A stretch of DNA of 64,000 nt, from assembly GCF_037893015.1 (NCBI RefSeq), contig NC_133664.1, positions 130,857,742-130,921,741 of the forward strand, written 5' to 3'. The notes under the pieces were generated by a model. That model made no database searches. It was not told the origin of the DNA and saw only the letters and a program-made list of their open reading frames with translations. The translations under genes and the position numbers were made by a program. Below are positions 35,001 to 45,900 of the stretch, one piece after another (position 1 is the first letter of the stretch; the number at the start of each line of letters is the position of its first letter). The stretch comes from Macrotis lagotis. Its lineage: Eukaryota > Chordata > Mammalia > Peramelemorphia > Peramelidae.

Positions 35001-35730
35001 TTAAGAGCTATTTTAGTGTTTTGTATGTTTTCTTTTATTATTGGCTCTTGTAATCCCTTTGTCATCTGAATTTTTAGTAGGGTAAAATCAGAACCATTTA
35101 TACCTGACTTGCATTTTTTTTACCTTACAAAGTAGTCCTTGAGTATTTTAAGATGAAATTAAAAAACTCTATGAACTACATTTGGAGAACTGAAGCACTT
35201 CACACCATTAGTCTTCAAGAGAGTTTCCTAAACTGTCTCCAGGTGGGGACAAAGAGCCAAAGAGAAAAGGATCACCCCATCACCAATATCAGACTTTCCC
35301 ACTGTACATACAAAATTTTGATAGCCTGGTGGCCATTACAGAGAAAAATGGGTTTTTATCTAAGGAAAGAGTAACTGAATCACAGGGATTAGAGGATCAA
35401 AGTTGTATATTTGTTAGCCATAGGACAAGATAATTACTACATAGGGAGAAGTAATCCTAGAAACTAAATAGGCCTGGCAGTTCTAATTAGAATTCTAATA
35501 CTCAGTTGCCTCAGGAGATGCAATCTGCCAGGTGGGAACTCTTCAGTAATCCAATTCTTTGTCCATTGCATCAGCCAAGGCACTGCAATGGTGTTAGAAG
35601 TGATTGCCAACCACCAACCAGTCTTTGGCACAGTTTTGTGAGGTGGCTCAGTGATAGGTGAAATAGATAGCATCTTTCCTTCCTTTCTCTTTGAGAACTA
35701 CTTGTTTGCGCTTGCTTGTTCCCATATTTC

Positions 35731-35888
35731 CCTTTTTTCCCTAGGTTTTTGCAAGGCCAATGGGGTTAAGTGGCTTGCCCAAGGCCACACAGCTAGGTAA
35801 TTATTAAGTGTCTGAGATCGGATTTGAACCCAGGTACTCCTGACTCCAGGGCCGGTGCTTTATCCACTATGTCACCTAGCTGCCCCTG
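35731..35888 (-). mobile_element. Short tRNA-headed marsupial SINE
   Basis: Reversed copy with 'ggttaagtggcttgcccaag' and head 'tatgtcacctagctgcccct'. Flanks tcccatatttc (35720-35730) and tctcatatttc (35889-35899) form an 11-bp duplication with one mismatch. Confidence 0.95.
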
Positions 35889-35899
35889 TCTCATATTTC

Positions 35900-36446
35900 T
35901 ATGGAATTTTTCTCCGCATCTTTGAAGCTTACTTTACTCATAGGTTTATGGTAAATAGGTTGGAAGTCAAGAACATGGATTTTCAAGGATCAGGAGCCAC
36001 TGTCCCATGAAGAACAGCAATAAGATTTAAAGACAACTCCCTTCTGACTTGTAAAGAATCATGGGATCTAATTTATAAATTTTAGATATAGGACTTTCAC
36101 GACCACACCTTTTGTGGAAAAGCAAGACATGCATATAGTTTGTGCTTTATCATTTCATCCAAATCAAAAGACTTTTATTTAGTACTTACCAATGGGAGGG
36201 TGGTCTGAAATAGCCACTCCCATTCTGACCAATAAAGGTGTGACAGGCATAAGCCAAGATGACCAGTTGGGTCAGGACAAGGCCTTGAGTTGAGGGACAG
36301 TTGTAGGTTTATGTTGGTGAGCTTGGGGTTTAAGGTAGCAAATCTAGCTGCTCCCCCTTAGCAATGTTGGAATGGCATTTTTATCCAAAAAAAAATGCAC
36401 CATGAACAATGAACCTACACCTCATTGAATATAAACTGACCATTGG
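35900..36446. other. No recognised feature (within the presumed provirus interior)
   Basis: No ORF or motif identified. 'gtggtctgaaatagccactc' near 36192 and a tttatt-type signal at 36174 are LTR-like words but do not form a recognisable LTR. Confidence 0.35.
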
Positions 36447-36455
36447 TTTGTATTT

Positions 36456-36510
36456 GTTGTTGTTGTTGTTGCTCAGTCTTTTCAATCATGTCTGACTCTT
36501 TTCATCCCAA
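36456..36510 (-). mobile_element. 55-bp CORE-SINE 3' stub
   Basis: Only the reversed 3' terminus of a CORE-SINE ('gttgttgttgttgctcagtc', 'caatcatgtctgactctttt'). A perfect 9-bp duplication tttgtattt flanks it (36447-36455 and 36511-36519). Confidence 0.85.
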
Positions 36511-36642
36511 TTTGTATTTTATTAGAATATATCTTGTCTAGCCATTGTTTGTTATAAGCAGAAAATAGAAGGGAAGGGGGAACCAAGTATGATGAAGGAG
36601 AAAATGCCTTGAATCAAAGCCTTGGTTGTTAGGCACATAATA

Positions 36643-36791
36643 TTTTATTTTTTTGCAAGGCAAATGGGGTTAAGTGGCTTGCCCAAGGCCACACAGCTAG
36701 GTAATTATTAAGTGTCAGAGGTAGGATTTAAACTCAGGTACTCCTGACTCCAGGGCCAGTGCTCTATCCACTGCGCCACATAGCTGCCCCC
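36643..36791 (-). mobile_element. Short tRNA-headed marsupial SINE
   Basis: Reversed copy. Flanks ttgttaggcacataata (36626-36642) and ttgttgggctcataata (36792-36808) form a 17-bp duplication with two mismatches. Confidence 0.95.
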
Positions 36792-36808
36792 TTGTTGGGC
36801 TCATAATA

Positions 36809-37790
36809 AAAGAGAACAGGAAAAAAAATAGCACAGCACTCAAACTTTATCTAGAATCTTGAGACAACTATCTCCTCTGGGTGTTGGCTGCTTTTGAGTC
36901 TATACTAGAAGAATCTTGGGGTTCCCAGAGGTTTTTTCCTATTCACTCAGGAGTGAGATCTTTCTTCTGGACTCTGAGTCCACAATCATCAAATTTGGCA
37001 ACTGTTGGAGTAGTTAGAAAGACTTCTTAGGAGCCCTTAGAAACAATGATTTGTGGATCAGTACAGGGCCAGTTTTTAGATAAGACACATATTGCTTGAG
37101 ATATACAACTGGAAGAAAACTTCTTGCATCAATTTTGTAGTCATCTTGTCACTAGATATCTTTTCCTGGACAATGGGCTTTATTCTCAGGACAAGTCTGA
37201 ACCGGTTTCTGCTTCTCTGCTTCCAACCTTAGAGCTTTTCTAGATAATTCTTCTAGCAACTAGACCTAATACAGACCTAATCTGGTTATCTAATCTTTAA
37301 ACTTAAGAGAATTTTAGTTATTTACATCTGCTATTTCTATTCTTACCTAAATCCTATACCTGAATTAAGAATCTTATAAAAATTTATGAGGATTCAATCA
37401 TAAAATGAGTTCTGCTTTGTAAAATTATCAGACATACCTTTTTAAAAAGGAAATAATTTCACTATTTTTACCAGTTTCAATACTATGTACATGTAAAATC
37501 CTTACTTATTACTAAAACATATTCAAAGCCTGAATTTTCATGATAGATAAATTTAGAAACCAATCATATGTACATTTAGATTGCTCTTAGAGAAACAGTC
37601 TCAATCTATTGCTTTTCACAAAATTTACTATTCCATTTATTTAGAAAACTTTTAAATTACAACTTCATCTTATCACTTTGCCTAATCATTTCCCCTTTAG
37701 GAGAATAACATCCCCATATTATAATCTGATCACAAATATAAGTTAAAATTATAAGATGTTCATTTTTATATTCTATTACAGTAACTCAGA
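36809..37790. other. No recognised feature (within the presumed provirus interior)
   Basis: AT-rich, stop-filled in all frames. Confidence 0.35.
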
Positions 37791-37804
37791 GATCCTCTAG
37801 TATC

Positions 37805-37965
37805 TTTTTTTAAGTTTGTTTTTTTTTTTGCAAGGCAAATGGGGTCAAGTGGTTTGCCCAAGGTCACACAGCTAGGTAATTATTAAGTGTCTGAGGTTAG
37901 ATTTGAACTCAAGTACTCCTGACTCCAGGGCTGGTGCTCTATCCACTGCACCGCCTAGCCGCCTG
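37805..37965 (-). mobile_element. Short tRNA-headed marsupial SINE
   Basis: Reversed copy with an 11-base T run at its tail. A perfect 14-bp duplication gatcctctagtatc flanks it (37791-37804 and 37966-37979). Confidence 0.97.
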
Positions 37966-37979
37966 GATCCTCTAGTATC

Positions 37980-39199
37980 ACTCTATTATTTAATAAATTC
38001 AGTATTTTACTAAAAAATATTCTTGATTATAGAAATTTGTCATCAAAGGAAAAGGAGAGGTTTAGTTATAATAATCTCATATATCTTAATAGGGAGAAAA
38101 ACTCGGTTACATCTGTTTGATTCTAGGCAGGAGTCATATCTGATAGCCAGTCATATAGTCATAGGGTGTTAAAAGCAAGGCTCAAGATCAACCAGATAGG
38201 GAAATTTCCTTTTCAGAAAGGATATAGCACAGTGAAGAAAAGAGTCACAAAAGAAAAAAAGGAAGATCCTATCTTAGGCCATGACAAGGTCATCCCCCAA
38301 ATTTTCTCAGTCACAGACTTTCACTTTTAGCAATTCCCAGACTTCAGAAGGTCATGCCATTTTCTACTATTGACTACTTGGCAATTCTGACTATTATACT
38401 TGTAATCAAAACTCAAAATAAAAGTAAATTACTGTACAAAGAATTCTGAACTTAAATAGCAGAATCTCATTAACTATAATGTAGAACTTTAATATCTTTC
38501 CTGATATTTTCTTAACAGTTAACATTTCATTGATATCTTGAAGCTACATCTTTAAACCACTCTATATACTTTCATAATAGCCAAGAAATTTCAAATGAAA
38601 ATTCACTATTACAGTAAATTGAAAATTATTATTGTTGTTGATATCATTATCTGTTTTATAACAAACTATAACAAAAAGTACATCAAATATTTAAAGGTTT
38701 TTCAAATATCCATTTTATGTCAAATTTTTTAAAAGTTCAATTTATAATCTAATGAAGTTTTATCTAGCACAGCTACTAAATTTTTGCAAACAGAAAGTAA
38801 TTCAACTTTCCTTACATTTTCCCAACTTTTAAAAAAAATCTGTATTTGGGAAGCTGGTCTGAGATGAGGGAGATTAACAGGATAGAAGGATAGAGTTACT
38901 GAATTGAGAGTTGATGTCATAGGAGATCTTTGATTTAAACAATCTTATCTTTTTTCATGGTTAAGAAAGGATTAACTAGAGATGTCTATAAAGTACAAAC
39001 AAATTACTTTTTTTTCCTTACTCCATACTAGCTGCCGTCCTTCATTACTCTAAAACAATGAAGCCATCTGTCTTCAGAATGTCATTTTACTTTTAACTTT
39101 TATAGAATTTAATTCTTATTTTTTCCCCTTAAAACAAATTCTTCAGAATAATATCCTAAAACTTACTAAGGTGAGTTTCTCAAATTACCAAAATCCCAG
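37980..39199. other. No recognised feature (within the presumed provirus interior)
   Basis: No usable ORF. The 63-codon minus frame at 38729-38920 is too short to assign. Confidence 0.35.
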
Positions 39200-39216
39200 T
39201 TCTCCCCTATATTCTT

Positions 39217-39373
39217 TTTTGTTTTTTAGGTTGTTGCAAGGCAAACGAGGTTAAGTGGCTTGCACAAGGCCACACAGCTAGATAATTATTATTAAGTGTT
39301 TGAGCCAGATTTGAACCCAGGTACTCCTGACTCCAAGGCCAGTGTTTTATCCACTATGCTACCTAGCCACCCC
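39217..39373 (-). mobile_element. Short tRNA-headed marsupial SINE
   Basis: Reversed copy. A perfect 17-bp duplication ttctcccctatattctt flanks it (39200-39216 and 39374-39390). Confidence 0.97.
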
Positions 39374-40457
39374 TTCTCCCCTATATTCTTAAAAAGACTA
39401 ACTCTTCAAAAGATTAGTAGTTTACAGTCATTACCTGACTTTATTTTTGTAATTTCACCATAGCTAAAGCTGAAATAATGGGAAAATAAAGTGTTTTGCA
39501 GGATTTTTTTCTTTTAACCTAATCTCTCACAGAAACCTAAAGTGGGAGTCAGTCTTGCTTACTGGAACAATTGCTTCAAGTATAAAAGTTCATTAACCTT
39601 TTCCTGTCTAAACTCTGGCTACAACCCTTAGGAGTTTTTTCTGGCTGACTATATTTTCTTTTCTTTTTTTTTTTAGAAATCTTTCAAGATGACAGAATAT
39701 ATGAATATTACAATTATAACATAGATTTTTATATTTTACAAAGACAGTCAAAATGATAAGACAGACACATAGATAAGATAATTCTATCTATGCTTTTCCT
39801 AAGGGAATCTAAGTTATGAAAGGTTTTCCCATTTGGTGTTTTCAAATAGCTATTTATTTAAAAATATCCCATTAGGGTATTCCATTTTCTTGTCTTAATT
39901 GAGATTTTTATCCAAAAGAATCCTAAAATGGCCAATGGTGATAGGAGTCATTTGGTTCAGTCTCTAACAATTAATTATATACCTGCAGGTTGTGGATTAT
40001 CATCTGCTGTTTGTTTACAGGCCTGAGGGAAAGTTGTACTCTTTCATAAAGATTTGAAGATGAACATTGAAACCAAGTCATTGAAGGGACAAAAACACAA
40101 ACCTCTTCTGAGGGAGAGCCACAAAACATCTGAGGAAGAGCCATAATTGCAAGTATCTGTTCCATAAACTAAATGCAAATACCTGTAGTCAAGTTCTTTA
40201 GCAGCTCATTTTACAAATATCTGAACCATGAAGTCAGCAAACTTCACCAAGAAGAGATGTTGAATCTTTACTTCAGTCCTGACAACCAAAATTTCAATCC
40301 TTTAAGGGAGCAGATCTCTACCATAGATGAAAACTCAAGAAATCAGAAAAGTAAAATCTCCCAATGCCACTCTCCACTTAATTCAAGTGGAGCTTAAAAG
40401 GTTTCTTTGGTGTTCTACTTTAGATTGCACTGAGGACACAGCAGAAGTTAACTTTCT

Positions 40458-40475
40458 GATCCCATTTCTGACACC
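40458..40475 (-). promoter_or_regulatory. Primer-binding site, tRNA-Leu type
   Basis: Minus-strand ggtgtcagaaatgggatc is nearly the complement of the 3' end of tRNA-Leu, the primer used by ERVL-class retroviruses (one internal difference over 16 positions). It sits directly inside the LTR edge. Confidence 0.75.
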
Positions 40476-40478
40476 GAC

Positions 40479-40985
40479 TATCAACTCTAGTAACAAATAA
40501 CCAAAGAATCCCAGAGATTTTGTAATACCAATGAACTCTAAAAATAACAAAGAGTTCACACAGGTTATAAGCAAAAAGCTTTCTTTATTTCATTTGGGAA
40601 GGAATACAAGAAATGTGTCAAGGCCTCTCCAGGAGGAGACCCAAGGCAGTAAGTCTAAATCTTGATTTATATTTGTGACTGGACAGAGTCAAACAGTGTG
40701 CTTTGAAGCCTAATAGCAACAGGTAAGGCTGCCTAGTGATAAAAAGTCCATTCATAGCAGGGTTTCATATCTGTGCCTGTTATCTTAGGGTTCATCAGTT
40801 CTGTGATTTAGTTGTAGCAGTGTTCATCCAGAGGGAAGAGCACAAAGGATTGTTGTTAAACAATCAGCTGAACACAGCTTGCTTGCTGGGCCTTACGCTC
40901 TGGAAAACAGGGTGTCTCCTAATAATAGTAAAAAGAGAGGAATTAAAAAAACACACACAAAGAGGGGTGGTCTTTAATTCTGACA
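40479..40985 (-). mobile_element. ERVL-like LTR (5' LTR of a minus-strand provirus)
   Basis: About 500 bp. On the minus strand it begins TGTCAGAATTAAAGACC at 40985, has a TATA-like tataaat (40665-40671), an AATAAA signal 75-80 bp downstream (40584-40589) and ends ~100 bp later at the primer-binding site. That order (start, TATA, polyadenylation signal, end, PBS) is the canonical LTR layout. Family name not determined; the exact inner edge is uncertain by a few bases. Open frames here are incidental. Confidence 0.7.
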
Positions 40986-41009
40986 GTTCATAGCTTACCT
41001 AAGATAATT

Positions 41010-41155
41010 ACTAATTTGTGTGACACCTGAGCAAATTACTTAAATTCATTCTGTCTCTGATTTCCCATTTGCAAAATAGTGATAATAACAGCACCTACCC
41101 ACAGGGTTGTTATGTCTTCCAATCAAAGCATTTTGAAAATATTCTTAGAGTTTTC
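41010..41155 (+). repeat. MIR
   Basis: 'ctaatttgtgtgacacctga', 'tctgatttcccatttgcaaa', 'gataataacagcacctaccc', 'acagggttgttatg' are the MIR core-to-3' landmarks. Confidence 0.82.
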
Positions 41156-41207
41156 TATACATACCAATTCTCATTCTTATTATTAATTGAATCAAGAGCC
41201 TTGATTA

Positions 41208-41360
41208 GTGGCCAGCTAGGTGGTGCAGTGGATAGAGCACCAGCCCTGGAGTCAAGAGGACCAGAGTTCAAATTCAGCCTCAGAAACTTACTAATTACCT
41301 ACCTGTGTGACCATGGGCAAGTCACTTAGTCCCACTGCCTTGCCAAAAAAAAAAAAAGAG
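41208..41360 (+). mobile_element. Short tRNA-headed marsupial SINE
   Basis: 'gccagctaggtggtgcagtg' head, 'gtgtgaccatgggcaagtca' core, 13-base A-run. Flanks agagccttgatta (41195-41207) and agagtcttgacta (41361-41373) show two mismatches. Confidence 0.94.
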
Positions 41361-41595
41361 AGAGTCTTGACTAACAAAGTAAAGAGTCATATAAATTTAC
41401 TTGGAGATACTGTTTTTGTTTCTAAGGAATGAATTTCAGTTCTCAAAAATCAATTATCAATATTCAGTCAAGAAATGTACTCTCCATTACTCTTCCAAAA
41501 TATGAAAAAGCCAATAATCAAAATGAGGTAGTCACATTAAAAACTTAGTCATTTTGTATAAGTGGAATTGAGGCCATGTCATATAACCATGATAA

Positions 41596-41610
41596 GAAAG
41601 AAGAAAGAAG

Positions 41611-41677
<67 letters not shown>

Positions 41678-41760
41678 GAAGGAAGGGAAAAAGGAAGGAA
41701 GGAAGGAAGGAAGGAAGCAAGGAAGCAAGGAAGCAAGGAAGCAAAGAAGGAAGAAAGGGA
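41596..41760. repeat. Polypurine tract: (GA)n then (GGAA)n with GGAAGCAA variants
   Basis: About 28 GA units (41614-41670) followed by GGAA units and four GCAA-containing variants. Almost no pyrimidine over ~165 bp. Several open frames on both strands here encode only Arg/Glu/Lys or Ser/Leu/Phe repeats and are not genes. Confidence 0.97.
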
Positions 41761-41764
41761 AAAA

Positions 41765-43294
41765 GTGCGAACATAGATTTTTCCCCTTTTTATTCTGAAA
41801 AAATAATACTCCCTGATTTAAGAAAAAAAATATTTCCTGAGAAATGATTTTGTTCAGGATTGGGCCCATTTGATTATCCTATTGAATTGCGAGTGATTAC
41901 TTTTGTTAGGTAAGAACATATCTTGTAGTATTAGCTGACAGTGAAAAAGGCCACTTTATCTCCTTGAGTCAATCAAAGGGATCTTGTCAGAGACTTGATT
42001 ATGCCCCTAATGAATTTTCCTGAAAGGAAAGAATTTTATAAGAACAAGGGAGAGATTCTGAGGACTGGGAACACAGAGAATGGAATAAACATTACAGCCC
42101 AGCACAACCCTCAGCAACAGAGGTAGACTGAGTTGTGGCATAAGAGGGAGATATTTGAGGAAGGTTATCTGTTCCATATCTCCCAGCACATAATATAGAC
42201 TGAGGGAAGTCTCAAGACACGGTCATCTTCTTCCTCAACTTTTTTCAGTGTCTATCTATATTCAAACACTAATATAATTTGTTTTGTTACTCAATGTTTC
42301 CAGTAAACTTAATTTTTTTTCAATTCCTAAGAGTTTGGAGGTTAATGAGAAATGGATGTAAAAATAAAATTAGGCAGCAAATCCAACCTCTGCTTAAAAT
42401 TAGGAATTTTTCTAACTGGGGGCACAGAATAATTGTAATTGAACACATAAACTCCCTAGAGCTGAAGGGGTTATTATACTGCCACAAATGTGGTGTTATT
42501 AGACATTGAAAGTATAATAAAGCAGAGCAAGGGAATCTGATTTGTTCCACTCATTTTCAAAAAGACAGATACTTGATGAATAAAAAATATTTCTTGAAAA
42601 GGTTAGTACATACCTATACTACATACATAGAAGACACAACTTTAAAAGGTTATTTGGATATTGTTTGGATATTATTTGGATATTGTTACTGGTCAGAACT
42701 GAATTAACATCTGTAACTATAGAACTGAATAATTGTGAACTGAATAATGTATTCTCTCTAATTCAAAAATGATTCACTGAAACAGTCTTACACTTTAATT
42801 ACTAGCCATTGCCTATCTCAAATGGAAAAAAATCCCTAAATTTAATTCAAACTCACACTGATAGCTTTTATCCAAAGGTCAATGTCTGCAACATATGGAC
42901 TCATAGTTATTTGAAAGAAAAAATAATAAATCACTTTTCTGAAACAAAATGTCTAATTTTAGATGGAATGGAATCAAAACAAATGGAAGAAAACACAGGA
43001 AGACCTTATAAAACTATTTTTTTTAATTATAAGACTAAAGAATAAGAAGAAAAAATATCAGCTTTGTTGATTTTATACTAGCTTTTACATTGTTTAGTAT
43101 GACACTCTGTCATCTATTGCATTTGAAAAAATCATGATGATAAAATAGAGCCAAAATATAAAATTTCTTTTCCATCTGGAGAATAACAAATATTCAAGGC
43201 AAGTATTATTTTACCAAACACAAAATAAAGGGACTAATATAAGATTAAGAGGCTTAATTAGTCTTTACCTTTAATTATCCAAACAACAGTGGGA

Positions 43295-43297
<3 letters not shown>
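41765..43297. other. No recognised feature except a 12-bp triplicate at 42650-42690
   Basis: 'tttggatatt' occurs three times within ~40 bp at 42650-42690. The rest is AT-rich unique-looking DNA. Frames at 42279-42509 (+), 42320-42550 (-) and 42809-43045 (+) are not protein-like. Confidence 0.45.

Positions 43298-43337
<40 letters not shown>
43298..43337. repeat. (CA)n microsatellite
   Basis: About 20 CA units. Confidence 0.97.
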
Positions 43338-43340
<3 letters not shown>

Positions 43341-43390
43341 TACAAACACAACACACCACACATTATGGGTAAGCAGTACATATATCTATG

Positions 43391-43470
43391 CAAGAATTGA
43401 GGAGATCACTTAAAGCAACAAGGGTCGACACAGTGAACCATAGTTATTGATTATACCTTCACCTATGTTG
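43391..43470 (+). repeat. Dispersed repeat, copy 1
   Basis: 'gcaagaattgagga' through 'ttaaagcaacaagggtcgac' to 'ataccttcac' recurs in the same orientation at 46841-46922 with several differences. Family unknown. Confidence 0.6.
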
Positions 43471-44085
43471 AAATTGGATAAGGTACAGTTTGACCTATAG
43501 GCCTCTTCCTCTAAGCCAGTTCTTGTTCCACTGACCTAGCTATCATCTTTACATATGTGAATCTGTGACTTCACTAGCCTCGTGGAATTCCTTTTACCAA
43601 TAGCATGGACTAAGACTTGATGGTTAAGTCCTGTCAAGTTTACTAATACACAGAGATAGAGTGATTTGTATGCAGTCATATATATATTATTTATGTGATT
43701 CTTATGAACGTGGTTCAAAATCTTATTGTCAAGTCTTCAGGATAAGCATTTACATCTCAGAAATCAGCAGGTGCTAAAAATCATAATTTGATTTGTTGCT
43801 TTGACTTAAGAGTTAGAAAAATAGCTATTAATGCAAATTAAACTTAAAATCTATTTGTTTTGCTGTTTGTCTGAACTTAAGATATTATTCATAATGCAGA
43901 TTAAACTTAAAAGAGTATCCTGCATTTTCAGAGTTATATATAACATATTTAACTGTACATCCTTGTTCATCCACCTAATAAACATCAAAAGTAGGATTTA
44001 AGATCAGGTCATGTTAAGTACTCTTATTCACTGAGACACTCTCTGGGATAGTCTAGCTGCCTGTGCCTATCTCTTTCTGTCTTTT
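43471..44085. other. Unrecognised sequence with a 20-bp spaced repeat
   Basis: aatgcaaattaaacttaaaa (43830-43849) recurs with one change at 43893-43912. No gene supported. Confidence 0.5.
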
Positions 44086-44098
44086 TAGGGGGGCAGAG

Positions 44099-44108
44099 CC
44101 AAGATGGC
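44099..44108 (+). promoter_or_regulatory. YY1-like motif at the L1 5' end
   Basis: ccaagatggc, a match to the YY1 core that positions transcription starts in L1 promoters. The same place in the 5-kb L1 carries ccaagatgac. Confidence 0.6.
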
Positions 44109-44875
44109 AGCATAAAGGCAGGAGTTTCCAGAAGCTCTGTTCCAAAATATTCCAAAAACCTTAAAATTATAACTGAAACCAAATTTTAGAGAGGCAGAAC
44201 CCACAGAAAGGCCCAATGGAACAATTTTCCAGCCCAAGGTAACTTGGATGATCTGTGGGAAGGCAGTGTTCTACCAGGATTGAAAGGGGCTACAGTGTAG
44301 CCAGAGTCATGCTTAATAGGAACAAATGAGCTCCAATCTCCCAGAAACAGCTGGGGTAGGGGGGTGCCTGGGTCCCTGGGGACACCTGGGCTCATGGGAA
44401 GCTGAAAAGGTTTCCAGACCTCCCAACCCAGGGATCATTAAGCACAACTTGGAAGATCAGTGGGAAACCTCTGCCACAGCTCTGGCCCCAGAAATGGAAG
44501 CTGGGAGCCACCCAGAAGGGAAACACCCAGTCCATGGGAGGTAAAGAGGTCAGGGGAGACTGTCACAATCTCTCTGCTATCCCTGGGGCAGGACACTGGT
44601 GTTTTGTTCCTACTCACATCCGGGTCACGGTCTGGGGCCCCATACTACTATAGAGGAGCAGGGACCTTCCTCACAGTTCCAGGGCAGAGGGGAGTGCTTG
44701 TGGTCATCCACAGACCAGCCAGAGCCTCTCATAAGGCATTGAAGAAACTAAGGCCCTTGAGGGAGTGCCCTAATAATTCTCAAAAGCTTGGGAAACACTT
44801 CAAAACCAGGTTATAAGCTGGGAAATGAGTAAATAGAAAAAAACACAAATGACCATAGATAATTATTTTGGTCCC

Positions 44876-45900
44876 ATGGAGGATCAAAATACACATCAGA
44901 AGATGGCAGAGTCAAAGCTTCTGTATTCAAAGCCTCCAAGAAAAATAGGAATTGGTCTCAGGCTATGGAAAAGCTCAAAAAAAGATTTTGAAAATCAAGT
45001 AAGGGAGGTAGAGGAAGAATTGGGAAGAGAAAGGAGAGCAATGTGGAAAAAATCATGAAAACCAAGTCAGCAGTTGGTGAAGGAGATATTAAAAAGATAC
45101 TGAAGAAAATAGTATCTTAAAAATCAGTTTAGGTCAAATGAAAAAAAAAAGTAATTCAAAAAGTTAATGAAAAGAATGCCTTAAAAAGTAAAACTGACCA
45201 AACAGAAAAGGAGATAAGAAAGATCTCTGAATAAAACAACTCCTTCAAATGCAGAATAAAACTAAGGGAAGCTGATGACTTTGTGAGGAATCAAGAAGCA
45301 ATAAAACAAAACCAAAAGAATGAAAAAGTAGAAGAAAACATGAAATAGTTCATTGGAAAAACAATTGACCTGGAAAACATATCCAGAAGAGACAATTTAA
45401 AAATTATTGGGCAACCTGAAAATCATGACCAGGAAAAGAACCTTGGCTTCATTTTTTAAAAGAATATCTACAGGAAAATTGCCCTGATATCCTAGAAGCA
45501 GAGGGTAAAATAGAAATTGAGAGAATCTACCAATCACCTCCTGAAAGAGATGCCCCAAAAATAACTCCCAGGAATATTATGGCCAAATTCCTGAACTCCC
45601 AAGTCAAAGAGAAAATATTACAATCAGCCAGAAAAATTCAAATATCATGGCACTATAGTCAGGATTACACAGGACTTAGCAGCTTCTACATTAAGGACTT
45701 ATAGGGCTTGTAATATGATATTCCTGAAGGCAAAAGAGCTTGATTACAATTGAGAATCAGCTACCCAGCAAAACTGAATATCTTCTTCCAGGGGGAAAAA
45801 ATGGACATTCAATGAAATAGGGGAATTTCAAATTTCCTGTTGAAACAACCAGAGCTGAACAGAAAGTTTGATCTCCAAGTAAAGGACTCAGGTGAAATAT
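44876..45900 (+). pseudogene. L1 ORF1 remnant
   Basis: The open part at 44849-45058 holds ORF1 N-terminal sequence (MEDQNTHQKMAESK). After stops and frameshifts the RRM motif NLKIIGQPEN (about 45395-45425), then a 'VRITQDLAASTLRTYRA' segment (about 45658-45710), align with the ORF1 of the 5-kb element (NLKIIGLPEK, VRITQDLAASTLRD). It lacks the 42-bp coiled-coil repeats and has many stops, so it is dead. Confidence 0.8.

Larger units (their letters stand above)
35001..40457 (-). mobile_element. Probable decayed ERVL-type provirus interior (limits uncertain)
   Basis: Inferred mainly from the primer-binding site and LTR at its right end. The interior should lie to the left on the minus strand. 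No long ORF survives. A 69-codon minus frame (35464-35673) has weak resemblance to the RNase H part of retroviral pol (spaced Trp in a W-x3-W setting), which I would not rely on alone. Four short SINEs and one SINE stub have since inserted. I did not find the other LTR, so the left limit is a guess. Confidence 0.4.

Noticed and set aside
35464..35673. RNase H-like retroviral pol fragment as a firm call
   Set aside because: Only a weak resemblance over 69 codons; kept as a comment under the provirus and not listed as its own feature.
41532..41869. Five open frames of 63-96 codons
   Set aside because: All are translations of the GA/GGAA simple repeat (Arg-Glu or Ser-Leu/Phe runs).
43298..43337. 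CRISPR-like array from regularly spaced CA units
   Set aside because: Simple dinucleotide repeat without spacers, in a vertebrate genome.
44186..44816. 118- and 72-codon frames
   Set aside because: They fall in the 5' UTR of the second L1, equivalent to the chance frames of the first L1.
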